Both the position numbers and the translations under genes were made by a program. Shown here in pieces: positions 9,478 to 21,417 of a DNA stretch of 64,000 bases; within the stretch, counting starts at the first letter, position 1, and the number at the start of each line of letters is the position of its first letter. Source of the stretch: Nannochloropsis oceanica (Eukaryota > Sar > Eustigmatophyceae > Eustigmatales > Monodopsidaceae); NCBI GenBank assembly GCA_004519485.1, contig CP038134.1:372001-436000 (forward strand), read 5' to 3'. Under the pieces are notes generated by a model. The model saw nothing but the letters and a program-made list of their open reading frames with translations, was not told where the DNA came from and ran no database searches.

Positions 9478-11468
9478 ATGGGCACCAAGAAGGGATTACA
9501 ACCATCGTCTTCCCGGCATGCACGTCAGGCGAATGGGAAAGATAGTGGTGTGGTCTCGGTGGGCATCCAACACTCATTAGAATGGAACGTGGAGGCATAT
9601 CAGGTGCCGAGTGGTAAAAATGGCAAGTTTCGCTGCATTCTGAACAATATTTCTGGGAAGACAGTGAGCGGAGAATTGACAGCGATTATGGGGCCGTCAG
9701 GTTGTGGTAAGACGACGCTGTTGGAGTGTATCTCGTTGCGGAACCGGCGGTTTCATGGGAGCGTCCATTTTGACGGAAAGGCCCCAGGGGGGGATGCTTT
9801 CACTGTGTCAGTACTTGTGCATCAAAAGGAGCTGTTGTTTGGCTTCATGACCCCGAGGGAGTATCTCATTTTTCACGCCTTGGCACGGATGGAGCGCACA
9901 CATACCAGGGCCGAGATCGATACAAGGATTGAGGAGGTATTGCTGGACATGAAGTTAGACAAATGTGCTGATACCTTGGTGGGTGGCACGGATCCTTTTT
10001 TCCAGAAAAAAGGTCTATCGGGCGGAGAGAGGAAGCGGCTGGCGATTGCGTATGAGATGCTGTTGGCACCGAGTATGATTTTTTTGGACGAGCCATCTTC
10101 AGGCTTGGATTCGGTCATGTCCGAGTCGGTGAGTGTCTTTTCGGGAAAGGAACGGAGAGAAAAATGAAGGGAGAGGGAGCGAGGGATAGCTGAGAATCGA
10201 AAATTGTTGCTGGCATCAGATCTGATTTCATTTTCCCCTTCCTTTCTCTTCCCTTTTTCCCATCCCACCCACCCCATTCCCAAACAAAGATATTCCAATC
10301 TCTCAAGGATCTCGCCGACGGCGGTCGCGTCGTCATGGCATCTGTTCATTGCCCCTCTTCCGAAGCCTGCCAACTCTTTAGCCACCTCATGCTTCTGACA
10401 TGCGACGGTCGCCTAGCCTACCACGGCCCAACCTTGCAGGGGATCGAGTACTTCTCCTCCTTGACGTACTTGTGCCCCCAGCACTACAATCCGGCAGATT
10501 TTTACCTGAAGCTTATCTCGTTCACCCCCGGGGGAGAAGTCGAAGCAGAGGGGGCAAGGATGAATTTGTTGAGTGCCTCCTTTCAGAAGTCCGCGATGTG
10601 TGTAAGCAAGCCGTTGGCGGTGGACAACAAGCATAAGGCGTTGGGAGGGGTGCGTGGGGTTAAAGCCAGTACCTGGATCTTGTTAAAGTTGAATTTTTGG
10701 AGGGCAAGCCTGAGGTTGCGGAGGGACAGGACGTTTGTGGTGCTTTGGGGTATGATTAGTGTGATCGTGGGATTCCTTTTGGGGATAATCTACTTGCAAC
10801 AGGCGCCCAATTCGTGGCGGAACCTGTTGGGGCTGCTTTTCTCGCTGGTGGTGGCAGACATCTTCATGGGTTCTTTGGGGGTGATCATGCGATTTCCGTC
10901 GGAATGGGCAATTATTGTGAGGGAGTGTTACAGTGGTGTCAATGCTGTGGGACCGTACTTGTTCGCGTCGTTCTGGGGGATCTTACCGATGGCCTACGGG
11001 CCGTTTTTGCTCGTTACGGTTATGTACTGGATGACAGGGATGGATGCTGATTTTGTGAGGTACTTGAGGTTTGCGGGGATTTATTTGAGTTATGACATTG
11101 CGTGTTTGGGGCTTGGCCAGTTCGTGAGTAGCTTGAGTGGGAACCCGATGATTGGGATGACGATTTTGCCGGCGTTTGTGGCGCCGATGATCATGTTTTC
11201 GGGGGTGTTGTATCAAAAGAGCACGGTGCCTGCATGGTTGGGGTGGATGCACCATGTGAGCTTGGTGAACTATTCGTTTTCGGCCTTGATGGCGGAGCAG
11301 ATTCACATTTTGCCGGGAAACCAAGCAGATATTTTGGCGGCATTTATTGATTTGAATGAGAATTCTGCCGGGATCAATGTTGTGTATCTGTGGGTGATGA
11401 GTGGGGCGTTGATGATCCTGACATATTTTGCCTTGAGTCTGCGTTTGCGGAATGCGACAGCGAGTTAG
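9478..11468 (+). CDS. ABC transporter, ABCG (White/half-size) family
   Basis: Two exons, 9478-10128 and 10290-11468, give 609 residues. The splice GAGTCG|GTGAGT...CAAAG|ATATTC restores the frame and the family's expected text after the D-loop, IFQSLKDLADGGRVVMASVH. The nucleotide-binding domain comes first, as in all ABCG proteins. Walker A is GPSGCGKTTLL (about residue 72), the signature is LSGGERKRLAIA (about 181) and Walker B is MIFLDEPSSGLD (about 200). The H-loop position reads ASVHCPSS, with His present. The C-terminal half is an ABC2-type membrane domain with about six hydrophobic segments, starting with FVVLWGMISVIVGFLLGIIYL near residue 365. Half-transporters dimerise and export lipids, sterols or hydrophobic metabolites. 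The substrate cannot be read from the sequence. The short N-terminus lacks any organelle signal I can recognise. Confidence 0.93.
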
Positions 11469-12620
11469 AAGGACTGATTGGGGGGGGAAGGGGAGGAAAA
11501 GAGGAACGAAGGGAAGGAGGGACACGAATAGTACTTTGGTAAATCCTCGGTAATCCTCCACTGAACGTATATGAGAAAGAGCATGTGTGAAATTGTACGT
11601 ATATGAGATTGTGATCGTTTATCTAGCTTGCTCTTGTTATGAAGTGCGTCTGTTTTTCCGACAGGGTAGAAAAGGATAGCAAGCAGGCAAGCATTAAAAC
11701 ACACCATCAACAATGAATATGAATGCAAGACAACCAGGAACGTCTGCTTTCACCAGGGCATGAGACAAACCGGAGCGGACGTTGCATGTATGCGGTCGTG
11801 CTTGAAAGAACGACACACACAACCAAAAACACAAATTCACATTTTTGACAGAACAAAGAACTCACAGATAGAGAAGAAGACGGACAAATGATAGGCGACA
11901 AGCCTTCTGTCTTTCATGTGTTGGTGACATTTTTTCTGGGGATAAAAAGCTTGCTGGTCTCTCATTTCCTAGCGTCGTCCCTGGTATATCGTCTATGAGT
12001 CTTCCGTGTCGTCATCGTTTTACTATCGACTCAAGAGAAGGTCCTCTCACGTAATATCGCTTTCCCTGCTCTTATGCCGCTGCCGCTGCGCTAAACTTTT
12101 CTTCGTAATTGACGGTTTTTCTACTCTTTCTGTTCCAATTGGTGCTTCTGGTTGCTTTTAAAACTTGTGATTTTTCAATCTGTTTTTGAAATGCTAGGTA
12201 TACATGCTTTACCACCACAAATCCACATATCCGCACAGCCACCCTTAGACACGTACACACGCACATGAGCATGCGCAAGACAAGGATAAAGCTACTGAAC
12301 CCTTCGTACATTGTCTTTCACACTCCCGCACTCTCCACACATTTAAAGAATGTTCGCAAGTGGGTAAAACATGAGATTGATATCCTCTCTAAACCTTTTC
12401 TACCAGGAAGATGCACCACTTAACGAGGCAATCAATGTCTCTACCTCTACTACTCTTCAACTTGTTCTCACATCTCGCTTTCTGATTATCTCTCCCCTCT
12501 TTGACATTCTCGCACACTACCAAATGTCGTTAGTAATTTCATTTCTCGAGCTTCTATTGCACACACGTTGCTTTCCTTGTCATGTCTTCATCTTCTTCCT
12601 TCATCTCCCCCCCTCTCACT
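11469..12620. other. Convergent intergenic region
   Basis: Lies between the 3' ends of the ABCG and SNF2 genes. It is fairly AT-rich and contains only short frames with no recognisable motif. It probably holds both 3' untranslated regions. Confidence 0.5.
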
Positions 12621-15600
12621 CTAATCCATAGGATAAATAGATGCCTCAGGGGGGGGGAGCTTTTTGATAAATACCTCATAAAATTGCGCACAATCAGGGC
12701 TACATAATACAAAGGCCGTATGCTGGGCATCAGGGTAGCCAAGCGCTTCAAACCGAGGGTTATGCGCCACGATCACCGCCTCCTGCGGCTTGTGATCGTA
12801 GCAAAACGAGCTCGGACACGCCAGACACCGAAAAATTACCCCCCCCGCCGCCGTTGCATTCCGATTACACTCCGCACAGCGATGCTGTGGACAGCTCCAC
12901 AAAGCCGGCAAATTGTTTTTCTTCCCCTTCCCTAGACCCAGACACGAAAAATGATACCCGGACGGACAATGCGAGCACAAGACAATTTCCCCCCCATCCC
13001 AACAATTCGCACAACTATCTTCATGTTGGAAATCTCGGCCAGCCGTCAACACAAAGCGCTTCTTGTCCTGATAGGCCATGATAGCCGCCCGACCCTTGAG
13101 CTCTCGATCAAAGACACTCGTCTCCCCCCCGCCCAGGTCATAGTCATTATCCTTCAAAACCGGCACGGCTGCCATCCCGTACCCCGTACCCAGCCCCTGC
13201 ACCATCACAACACGCTGTTCTCTTTTCCGCTTCTCATTTTGTGTCGCCCATTCTGCGGCAATGTCGTTCAAAGAAGAAATCGGTCGGGAGATGGATTCAT
13301 ACATCACCCCCTGCAAGACCCGCGTGTTCGTCAATTCCACCGTGGCATCAAACGTCGCCGCGTCCTTTTTGGCGTTCGTGATCTGATTTTTTCGCCCTGC
13401 TACTCCACCCTCCTTCTTCACTCCACCCACCGTACTCTTTTTGTCCTCCCCTATTCCCCTTGTCCGGTCAATCAACATGTCCAAGCTTGCATCGTCCAAC
13501 AACTCATTCCCTTCCAGGTGAGCCACCGCATCACTCCCAAACGTCAAATGCGCCAAAATTGACTCAGAATCCAAATCCTCCGGGACAGGATCCACCCCCG
13601 GCCTCCCTTTCCCCCTTCCTTTCTCCACTTCTCCGCCCCCATTCTTCTCACCATTTCCCATTTCAGCTGCAGTCGGATCGGACGAAGTTTCTTTTCCGGC
13701 AAGGGAGTCGCGATTCACGTGCTCGGCCAAAAACAGTTTCTTCTCAGCATGCTCCAAAATACGTTCTTCGATAGTCCCAAAGGAAATAAGGCGATAGACG
13801 TGGACGCATTTCTTCTGTCCGATCCTGTGGACGCGGGCCATCGCCTGGAGGTCGGGCTGCGAGGGGAGAGAGGGGAGAGAAGGAGAGAGGGGGTGGGTGA
13901 GCAAACATCCGTCCCATCGTCTGTCTGTCAATGCTCTTAATCATTCCCCTTTTTCTCTCTCCTACCTTACCTGCGGATTCCAATCCGAATCAAACAGAAT
14001 CACCGTATCAGCCGTTTGCAAATTGACGCCCAGACCTCCTGCCCTTGTTGTCATCAAAAATGCAAACAACGGACTCTCTGGAGCATTGAAAGCGTCAATA
14101 TTAATAATCCGCCGGATTCGATTCGTCGCCCCATCCAGCCTCGTGTACCTATACCCCCTTCCCCTCAAGAAGTCGTCCAAAATGTCCAGCGTATGTTTCC
14201 ATTGCGAGAAAATCACACACCGGTGCCCCGCCTTTTTAAGCTTGACAAGCAATCGGTCTAATGTCTGCAGTTTCCCCGACGCCTCCACCATTTCGTCAAC
14301 CGTCGCCTCAGTCTCCCCCTCCGCACCCTTAAACAAAAACGGGTGCGACGAAGCCTTCCTTAATTGCGTCATTAACATCTGCATCCGCTTCCAATCCGTC
14401 CCACTCACCGAGTGCTGATTCTTCCCTCCCTCTTTCCCTCCTCCCGCGCGATTATCCGCCTCCAGCCGTGCAACCACATCTGCATCTTTCAACAACAGCA
14501 ACTTGTAATAAAACAATTGCATTTCAGACAGAGGGCAATATACCTTCGTCTCCACACGAGGAGGCAACCCCTTTTCCACATCCACCTTCAAACGCCGTAA
14601 CATGAACACTTGAAGCAACGCATGTGCCTTCTGCAGCCTCTGCGGATCAACCGTCTTTTTCTTCCAGTCAAAACTGCTGTCAAAAATTGCCCCGGAATCC
14701 TCATCAAAAATGTCGGGCATCAGGAAGTTTAAGAGCGACCAAAGCTCATGGAGGTTGTTCTAGATGGGCAGATAGATAGATATGGAGGTGGAAGGGACGG
14801 GAGCGTATAAGGAATGTTTAGCCACAGGAGGAAGAAAAGCAGGGAAGGAAGGGCAGATAGGCTTTTACCTGCAACGGCGTTCCCGTCAGCAGCAACACAT
14901 TCCCAAAATGAATTTTCCGCACCGTCTGTGCGATCTCTGTCGTCTCTGCCTTTACAATATGCCCCTCGTCCAACACCAGCGTAGACCAGCGAATCTGTCT
15001 GAGCAAGGCATGCCTCGCCACCGGATTCTTCACCATATCGTAGGTGGTCACACACACATCGTAATCACCCCTCGGTAGGATCTCCCTGCATTGTCTCTTC
15101 CTCTCTGTGATGTCTGAGGTGTGCAGCTGTACTACCCTCAGCTGCGGGCACCATTTCTTCGCCTCGTTCATCCAGCTCGACAAGACCGAGAGCGGGCACA
15201 CAACCAGGGCTGGCCCGACAATCCCAAGTTCAAAGCGGAGATAAGCGAGGAAGGAGAGGGACTGCAACGTCTTTCCCAACCCCATTTCATCCCCCAAAAT
15301 CATGGGCACTCCATGGTGGTGGCGATCGAGCAAGAAATTAAGCCCTTGCAGTTGATAGTCCCTTAATTCAGTACCAACAATACAAGAAGGTTGCTTGCTG
15401 AGCTTCGGCGGACCATCCTCTTTCTTCGCGCTTCGGTTCCCCCCCCTATCGCTTCCTCCTCCTCCAGCTGTTGCTGCCATTGTTGCTCCCGGCTCGGTAG
15501 GCTTCACAGCAACTGACGCCAAACGTGTAGCGACCTCGTCACTGATGAAGGGCCGAAGCCCCGAAAGATGTCCACGAAGAAAGGTGTCACGACGCGCATC

Positions 15601-16218
15601 CGTAATCGCCTTCTGGGCCGCCACTTTGTGATTGCGCTCCTGCAATGCACGCAAAATAGGATTTAGAATTCGGGGGGGTGCGTCGGTGGCGGGCTTTTTC
15701 TTCTGCCCCTGCTTACGGACAGAAGGGCGATAATATGCGCCAGTCCTGGAGTTGTCGTAGACGTAGTGAGCGCCGGTTACCGTGTAGTTGTTCGCCACCT
15801 TCACTTGGTCTCCATTAATGGTAACAGTTAAATGCTTGATCTTGCGCTTGCCCCGCCCGTACACCACCTCCTCCTCCTTATCTTCTTCTTGCTTCTGCGC
15901 TCGTTGTTGTCGCTGCAGCTGTTGTTGATTCTTATGCTGTCGTTTAGCTGCTGCGGCCAAGGCGGCAGCGGCTACAACTGCGCTGAGCTGTTGGACTTGC
16001 CTCTCCTGCCCCTTCTGTTCATGCTTGTCCTCTACATGACAGACGCCGTTGGCCATGGCATGTGACATCGTTGGCAGTAACTTGGTCTCGCCGATGGCCA
16101 TGCCGCTGCTTGTGGGGGCAATCGGGGGCGTGGACGAAGACGGGGCAGCAGGATCCACGGCAGGCAAAGTGAGAGAGACACTGGTACCGATCAGGGGGGA
16201 TGGCTCCGTCTGCACCAT
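12621..16218 (-). CDS. SNF2-family chromatin remodelling ATPase with C-terminal PHD-like zinc finger
   Basis: Three exons, 16218-14869, 14759-13971 and 13856-12621, give 1124 residues. Joins are [19 protein letters not shown] and [21 protein letters not shown], exactly where helicase motifs continue. The helicase N lobe has [13 protein letters not shown] and GDEMGLGKT (about residue 313), then LVLDEGH (about 417) where ISWI/CHD enzymes have DEAH. DEGH is the form seen in HLTF/Rad5-type proteins. The C lobe carries [15 protein letters not shown] and [11 protein letters not shown]. After it come an acidic linker and a Cys-rich module at about 995-1090 ([41 protein letters not shown]). This resembles an extended PHD finger that reads histone tails. 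It acts in the nucleus. The start was taken at [12 protein letters not shown], because the frame upstream to 16314 has no ATG. Confidence 0.9.
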
Positions 16219-17338
16219 AGCGAGTATGCGCTGCTGGTGGAGGGATCGGCTTGGTCGCCTTGCCTGGTGCCTGGTGTGTGGTGTTGTGCGGATGGAAGAA
16301 AGGGAGATGACCACGATTGCCTACAATGCCTTGAGAGCACCCAGAAAATACCCAGCAGACCTCCCCCTGTCCCCGCACGATAATGTGCCCTATGTGGCTT
16401 GGAAACTCATGCGTCGTGTGGAGATAGGGGACGGACGTAGGCGGTGTTGTGCTTTCGCTGTCGCACACATTGTGGTCGTTGATTTCAAGTGAAGCTTCTT
16501 GATTTCACCAATTATGGCTGGCCAGAGTTTTCGCACCAACAGAAGGCACCTCTGAATAAAAAAATGTCCCCGTGGCTCATTCTCTGGGGATTATCGTGGT
16601 CGTTTTCCGTGCAGAAAAACGTGCGTGGTGAGGTAAGGTGTGGGGTCGTCGCGCAAAAATTGAGTCTAAGCTTTAAAACTTAAATAACACACTTCGTGGC
16701 CATCCACAAGCAAGAATTAACTGCGGGAGAAGCTCTAAAAATCAATGCAAAGTATACATAATGCCTACATCAGTATCATCATTGCGTATACTTGTTTTTG
16801 TCATCGTTCCCTTATTTTGAGGGCCCTTATGGGCCCATACGCAGCAGATATTCGCCTTCCGACCAGCACAGATGGCATTAAAAGCCCACACATCCGCGAT
16901 CTATCTTTAAACACGCCCCGTCTTCACTTTGTATCCCCGTAAGATTCACATTTAATATCATTCTTAATTTATCTTCTCATATTCGTGGGGGACGGAGCAT
17001 TCACATGTACATCATTCTTTCGCACAAGACACGCAGTGCAAAGCCTTTTTTTTAGTGCTTGAAATATTTTAATGTAGCGGTCAAATTTTAAAACCACATT
17101 TGTGGGCAAGCCACCACTGCACATACCTCTCTTCCCTATCAGAACCTTTGACATACTTAGTCACACACAAACAAACACATTCACCCACAGATCAACATAA
17201 ACCACAACTTTGCTTATGCATTCAACTGACCTCTCTCTCCTCGACTCAACAATCAGAAGTATTGCGTGTACAATCACAAAAACGTGTAGATCTTGAGGAC
17301 CATTCATCCAATATATTGTTTCCCTCATCCTTGTAACC
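16219..17338. other. Intergenic region upstream of the SNF2 gene
   Basis: Holds the 5' region of the SNF2 gene and, at the other side, the 3' region of the dehydrogenase. It is AT-rich in its middle part. No gene or repeat is recognised. Confidence 0.5.
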
Positions 17339-19226
17339 TTAATCCCGATCGACTGCCCCAGCGGGAATCATCTTCGCAAACGGCGCGCCATCCTCCAACT
17401 TGTTCATGATCCTGGAAATGTAGAAAGGGAAAAAAGAAGATTAACGTAGAAAGGGGGCAATAAATTGTAGCTCTTGTCATAAGAAAAAAAATGTCCCTCC
17501 TTGCTGCTCCCACTCATGCTTTACCTGCGGGGGAGGGCCAAGAAAGGCATGTTGACAAAGCGAGCGTCCATGCCGACGAGATACTGGGGTCTGTATTTCT
17601 CGGCAGTAACGGCCCACAGCATGACACGACCAACATTTTCGGGCTGTTCGTTACGTGAATGCAGGAAGCAAGGAGAAGAAATCAGAAAGAAAAAGGTGAG
17701 AACCTGACAGAAGCGGGGGCAAGACGAACGGGACGGTTTCAGGGCTGGCCTTGACACTGCCTCCCTCCTCTCTCCCATGTCCCCCTTCCACCTCTTACAT
17801 TCCAGGTGAACCACTGCCTGCCATTGTATGCTTCATCGGCCGCCTCCAGCACGTACTCCTCCCCATAGTCTGCTTGCACCTCCGGAGGCGCCGCCCGAAA
17901 GCTCTCCAGGAGCTTGTCTTTGGGGGGTAGGGCGCAACGGGTCGCGTGCCAAGAGGGGTTGATCACAGTGATCTCGACATTAAAACGACGCATTTCCTGA
18001 CGCAGGGAGTTGGACCAGGCCTCGGCGGCGTGCTTAGAGGCGCTGTAGCCTGAAAGAGGGAGGGAGGCAGGGAGGCAAGGAGGGAGGCAAGGAGGGAGGC
18101 AGGGAGAGGGTAAACATTAAGACCTGTCACATGAAGGACTTGACGAACAAAAGAGGCAAAAAATCATGATAAAGTTTTGGTGTAATAGCTAGCACACTTA
18201 CCGCCTTTTAGAGGCAAACCCGGCAAGAGCCCGCTTGTCGAATTGATGTTGATGATGCGCGCCCCTTCCTTCCCAGCCTTGCCGTGCTTTTTTAGCAAGG
18301 GCAGCGCGGTTTTGGTCAGACGGATAGGACCGTAGTAATTCACATCCATGTGCCTGTATTACAATCATGTCATCGGTGTCACAGGGGATGGATAAGGCAG
18401 GAGGGGGGGGAAAGGAGGAGGGGAACGGGGGAGGAGAAAGTACGCACAGTTTAAAGTAGTCCAGGCCACACCAATCAGTGGTGCCGTACTGTTCGTATCC
18501 TATAAAAATAAGTAAGGAATAACAGAAAATTATCCAGAAGAAGAATGAAATCCCGCATGAAAGCAATGGTAACGTTCCTTTCTTACCGGCATTGTTAACG
18601 AGCGCGTACAGGCCCTCGGGACATTCCGCTTCGACCGTGGCAATGGCAGCACGTATCTGCTCCTCGTTTGTCACATCCATGATCAAGCCCTTGACGTTCG
18701 GGTAGCGGGCGAAAGGCGCCAGGTCTGCCCCCTTCCGTACGCAGGCGTAGACCTAAGCAAGGAGGTACGGAGGCCCGGAGATAGAGCGTCAGAAACAGAA
18801 GGCTGGTGCTTCAGATAATATCTTAATAAGGAAAAATACAACTTTTACAAGGATTGCACGTACCTTCCAGCCTTGAGCAGCCAGCTGCAGGGTCAAGTCC
18901 AAGCCGAAGCCCGAACTTGTGCCCGTGATAAGCACGGGCCCGCATGGCTTGCGGAACCCCTTGGCAGTGAAGAGATCGTATAAACCAAAACCCAGCATGG
19001 TAAAAAAGCCCGCAAGAGGCATGATCAGCCAGAAACCCAGCCAGAAGAGGTAGTACGTTATCAGGTACACATAAATGTTGCTATGCAGAAAGTTGTTGAG
19101 CCTGCTCAGGAGAGGTTCTGGTGCTTTCTCAAGCTCGGGCGACAATGAGACCGGGGACATGTCCACGGTGACAGCCATACTCTCAATATTTTCCTTTTTC
19201 GTGCCCACGGAGGTCATGATATGCAT
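17339..19226 (-). CDS. Short-chain dehydrogenase/reductase, retinol-dehydrogenase-like, membrane-anchored (seven exons)
   Basis: Exons 19226-18864, 18752-18587, 18499-18448, 18353-18202, 18049-17799, 17643-17525 and 17411-17339 join in phase to 391 residues. Two hydrophobic segments near residues 50-80 (YLITYYLFWLGFWLIMPLAG and then FFTMLGFGLYDLF) should anchor it, probably in the ER. The cofactor motif is VLITGTSSGFG (about residue 98), followed by LVNNAGYEQYGTTDW and the catalytic YSASKHAAEAW. A Ser lies in STSGLLPGL. The order matches the SDR9C group (retinol and 17-beta-hydroxysteroid dehydrogenases), which use NAD(P) on hydrophobic alcohols. The substrate is unknown. A purine-rich minisatellite sits in the intron around 18060. 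ATG codons at 19226 and 19217 are both usable. The downstream gene at 20272 is a paralogue with no introns. Confidence 0.92.
18056..18112. repeat. GGGAGGCA-type minisatellite in an intron
   Basis: Repeats of GGGAGGCA and GGAGGCAA occupy most of the intron just after the acceptor of the YSASK exon (plus-strand view). Simple sequence, no coding role. Confidence 0.75.
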
Positions 19227-20271
19227 GTGATGGGGTTGTGGAGACAGAGAGATGATGTTAAGAGCAAGTTTGCCAAGTCATCCACCATATCTTCGCTCGG
19301 AGAAACAGCTGTTGCCGAGCCTTTCCAACGCCCAAGGTATGTAAGCTGCATCTCGGGCCAGAAATGTCCACGCTCTTGCCCTGCCCCTCAAGAGCTGGCG
19401 GTCATGGCTTGCTTGGCTGGGGCCGTCAAAAAACGTTGGTCTTGGCTGTGCTCACTTGAAGCCGTCGGATAAAGAAATGGGGGAGGTTGGCGGGGGCGTG
19501 TGGGTGAGTTGCGTGCGCTGTGCGTGTGGGATGTTTAACAGTGCGTGCGTTTGAGCGTCCTTTTGAGGAGTGCCTTTGTGATCGTGCTTTAGGTCTATTG
19601 GAAGATGCATGAGGCGTTGAATGACTCGGCTGGTAGGACGAGACACACGCATTTGGCCAACAAATAAGAATGCTTGTGGTACTTCGTTCACGTATGGAGT
19701 AACTGGGCGTCGCTGTACGGTACACAGAGAACAATTTGATGTTATACAGCTCGGAGCAGGTACAATGACAAGTGCTAAAAATAACAATCACGACGTGCGA
19801 CTCACGGACAAATAGTCAAAGTGGACTCTGAATAACTAGTCTCAATTCTATTCCTGACAACGTGTGCAGTGTTTCATTCAAAAACTCTGTCTTACCGTCT
19901 ATCATCCCGTCTTTACTATAGCCTCCTCACCATTTCCGCCATTGCGCTCCGTTCAAGTCTCCGTAGTGCCGTCATCCACGCCAATACAGCTTTTTTGCCT
20001 TCCCATTTCTTCCGGCTCGTATCATTCTTGATCCATTTCATTCATCACTGATAATTACACGATTAACCTCGACACTCGTCTATCGCATTTTGGTACTTTC
20101 CCTTCGTTTGTCTTCTCTCTCTTATCCAGTCCATACCCACCTCCACTTCTTCTGCCCTTTTTCCTCCTCTTCCATCCATCTTTCTTTTAACTTCCTCTCT
20201 CTTCGAAATCAAGTTACCACACACGCAAACCTCTCCTGGTATTTGTACAAACACTTTTCACCCTCACTCCC
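19227..20271. other. Spacer between the two dehydrogenase paralogues
   Basis: About 1 kb with no recognised gene. It should contain the promoter of the seven-exon gene and the 3' end of the intronless one. I saw no poly(A) tract or direct repeats that would mark a recent retroposition. Confidence 0.5.
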
Positions 20272-21417
20272 TCAAACCTGCGTCCGGACTGTGTTGCTCA
20301 AAGCCCCGACTGGTACGGCCGCCGCCAAACCCCACCTATCATACAACATGTTTATAAACCTTCGCGGCAGCATCATAATCGGAGTCATGTAAAATATTGC
20401 ATCCATCCCCACAAGCCTCTGGCAGCGGTGTCGCTCGGCTGTAACGGCATTAACTAGGGCTTTCACAACATTTTCCGGCTCCCAGGTGTGTGATTGCCGT
20501 CCCCTGTAAGCCACATCAGCCAGCTTTAGAAAATACTCCTTGCCATAGTCGGCCTGAAGCTCGGGAGGAAGAGATTCATATGTCTTGACGAGATGTTGCT
20601 CTTGGGAGTGGGCAATATCAGTTCGGTGCCAGACAGGATTTATCTGTCCGACTTGGATGCCGAAATGGCGAAGCTCCAACCGCAACGAATTAGACCAGGA
20701 CTCCGCGGCGTGCTTGGAGGCGCCGTAGGCGGACTTCATAAACAAGCCCGGTAGAAGGCCACTGAAGGAAGTGATGTTGAGGATGCGCGAGCTGTGGTAC
20801 ACATTTGCACGCGCCGCCCGTTTGAGTAAGGGCAAGGCTTGCTTGACCATTCGGACTTGTCCAAAGAAATTAACTTCCATGTGCCATTTGAAGTGGTCGA
20901 CGTCGCACCAGTCCGTGGTACCAAATTTGTCCACTCCTGCATTATTGACGAGGGCATACAAGCCCTCCGTCGGGTGGGTGGCGTCGATGATGAACATGAG
21001 GTCCTTCACTTCGTCTTCTTTGGTCACGTCCATGCGCAGGCCTGTGACGTTGACATTCGTCGCGAAGAAGGCTACACCCGCGTCCGTCATGCAGGTGGCA
21101 TACACCTTCCACCCCAGCTCGCTCAAGGCAATGGCCAATCCTTTGCCAAACCCGGAATCACAGCCAGTTATGAGGACGGGTCCAACTGGCTTGCGGTTGC
21201 CCTTGACCGTCACAGCGTCGTACATTACCATTACCATGATGCCCAAAAGCACCGCGTAGGGCACAATGAGCCAAAAGGCAAACCAGAAGCCGTAGTAGGC
21301 CCAGTCGGATATGTAGTCGCGGTTTAGGAAGGAGTTTAGTTTGCTCAGGAGAGACTCATGGTGGTGTTGGGGTAGTGATGCCTCGAGGGGCTTTACAGGG
21401 CAGGCGATGCTGGTCAT
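20272..21417 (-). CDS. Short-chain dehydrogenase/reductase, intronless paralogue
   Basis: A single frame of 381 residues from ATG (MTSIACPVKPLE). It has the same plan as its neighbour. Hydrophobic anchors fall at about residues 35-70 (AYYGFWFAFWLIVPYAVLLG). They are followed by VLITGCDSGFG (about 86), LVNNAGVDKFGTTDWC, LNITSFSGLLPGLFMKS and YGASKHAAESWSNSLR (Tyr and Lys about 227 and 231). GCDSGFG is the signature form of retinol and 17-beta-hydroxysteroid dehydrogenases (SDR9C). The two proteins share long matching blocks around the NNAG, GLLPGL, SKHAAE and VGMDA motifs. All six intron positions of the neighbour are filled with continuous coding sequence here. The frame also extends upstream to 21441, but the first ATG is the one used. 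Confidence 0.93.
   Translation of the reverse strand: MTSIACPVKPLEASLPQHHHESLLSKLNSFLNRDYISDWAYYGFWFAFWLIVPYAVLLGIMVMVMYDAVTVKGNRKPVGPVLITGCDSGFGKGLAIALSELGWKVYATCMTDAGVAFFATNVNVTGLRMDVTKEDEVKDLMFIIDATHPTEGLYALVNNAGVDKFGTTDWCDVDHFKWHMEVNFFGQVRMVKQALPLLKRAARANVYHSSRILNITSFSGLLPGLFMKSAYGASKHAAESWSNSLRLELRHFGIQVGQINPVWHRTDIAHSQEQHLVKTYESLPPELQADYGKEYFLKLADVAYRGRQSHTWEPENVVKALVNAVTAERHRCQRLVGMDAIFYMTPIMMLPRRFINMLYDRWGLAAAVPVGALSNTVRTQV

Noticed and set aside
10983-11561. 192-codon minus-strand frame
   Set aside because: Antisense of the ABCG membrane domain. Its His/Gln/Arg-rich text is typical of reversed hydrophobic coding.
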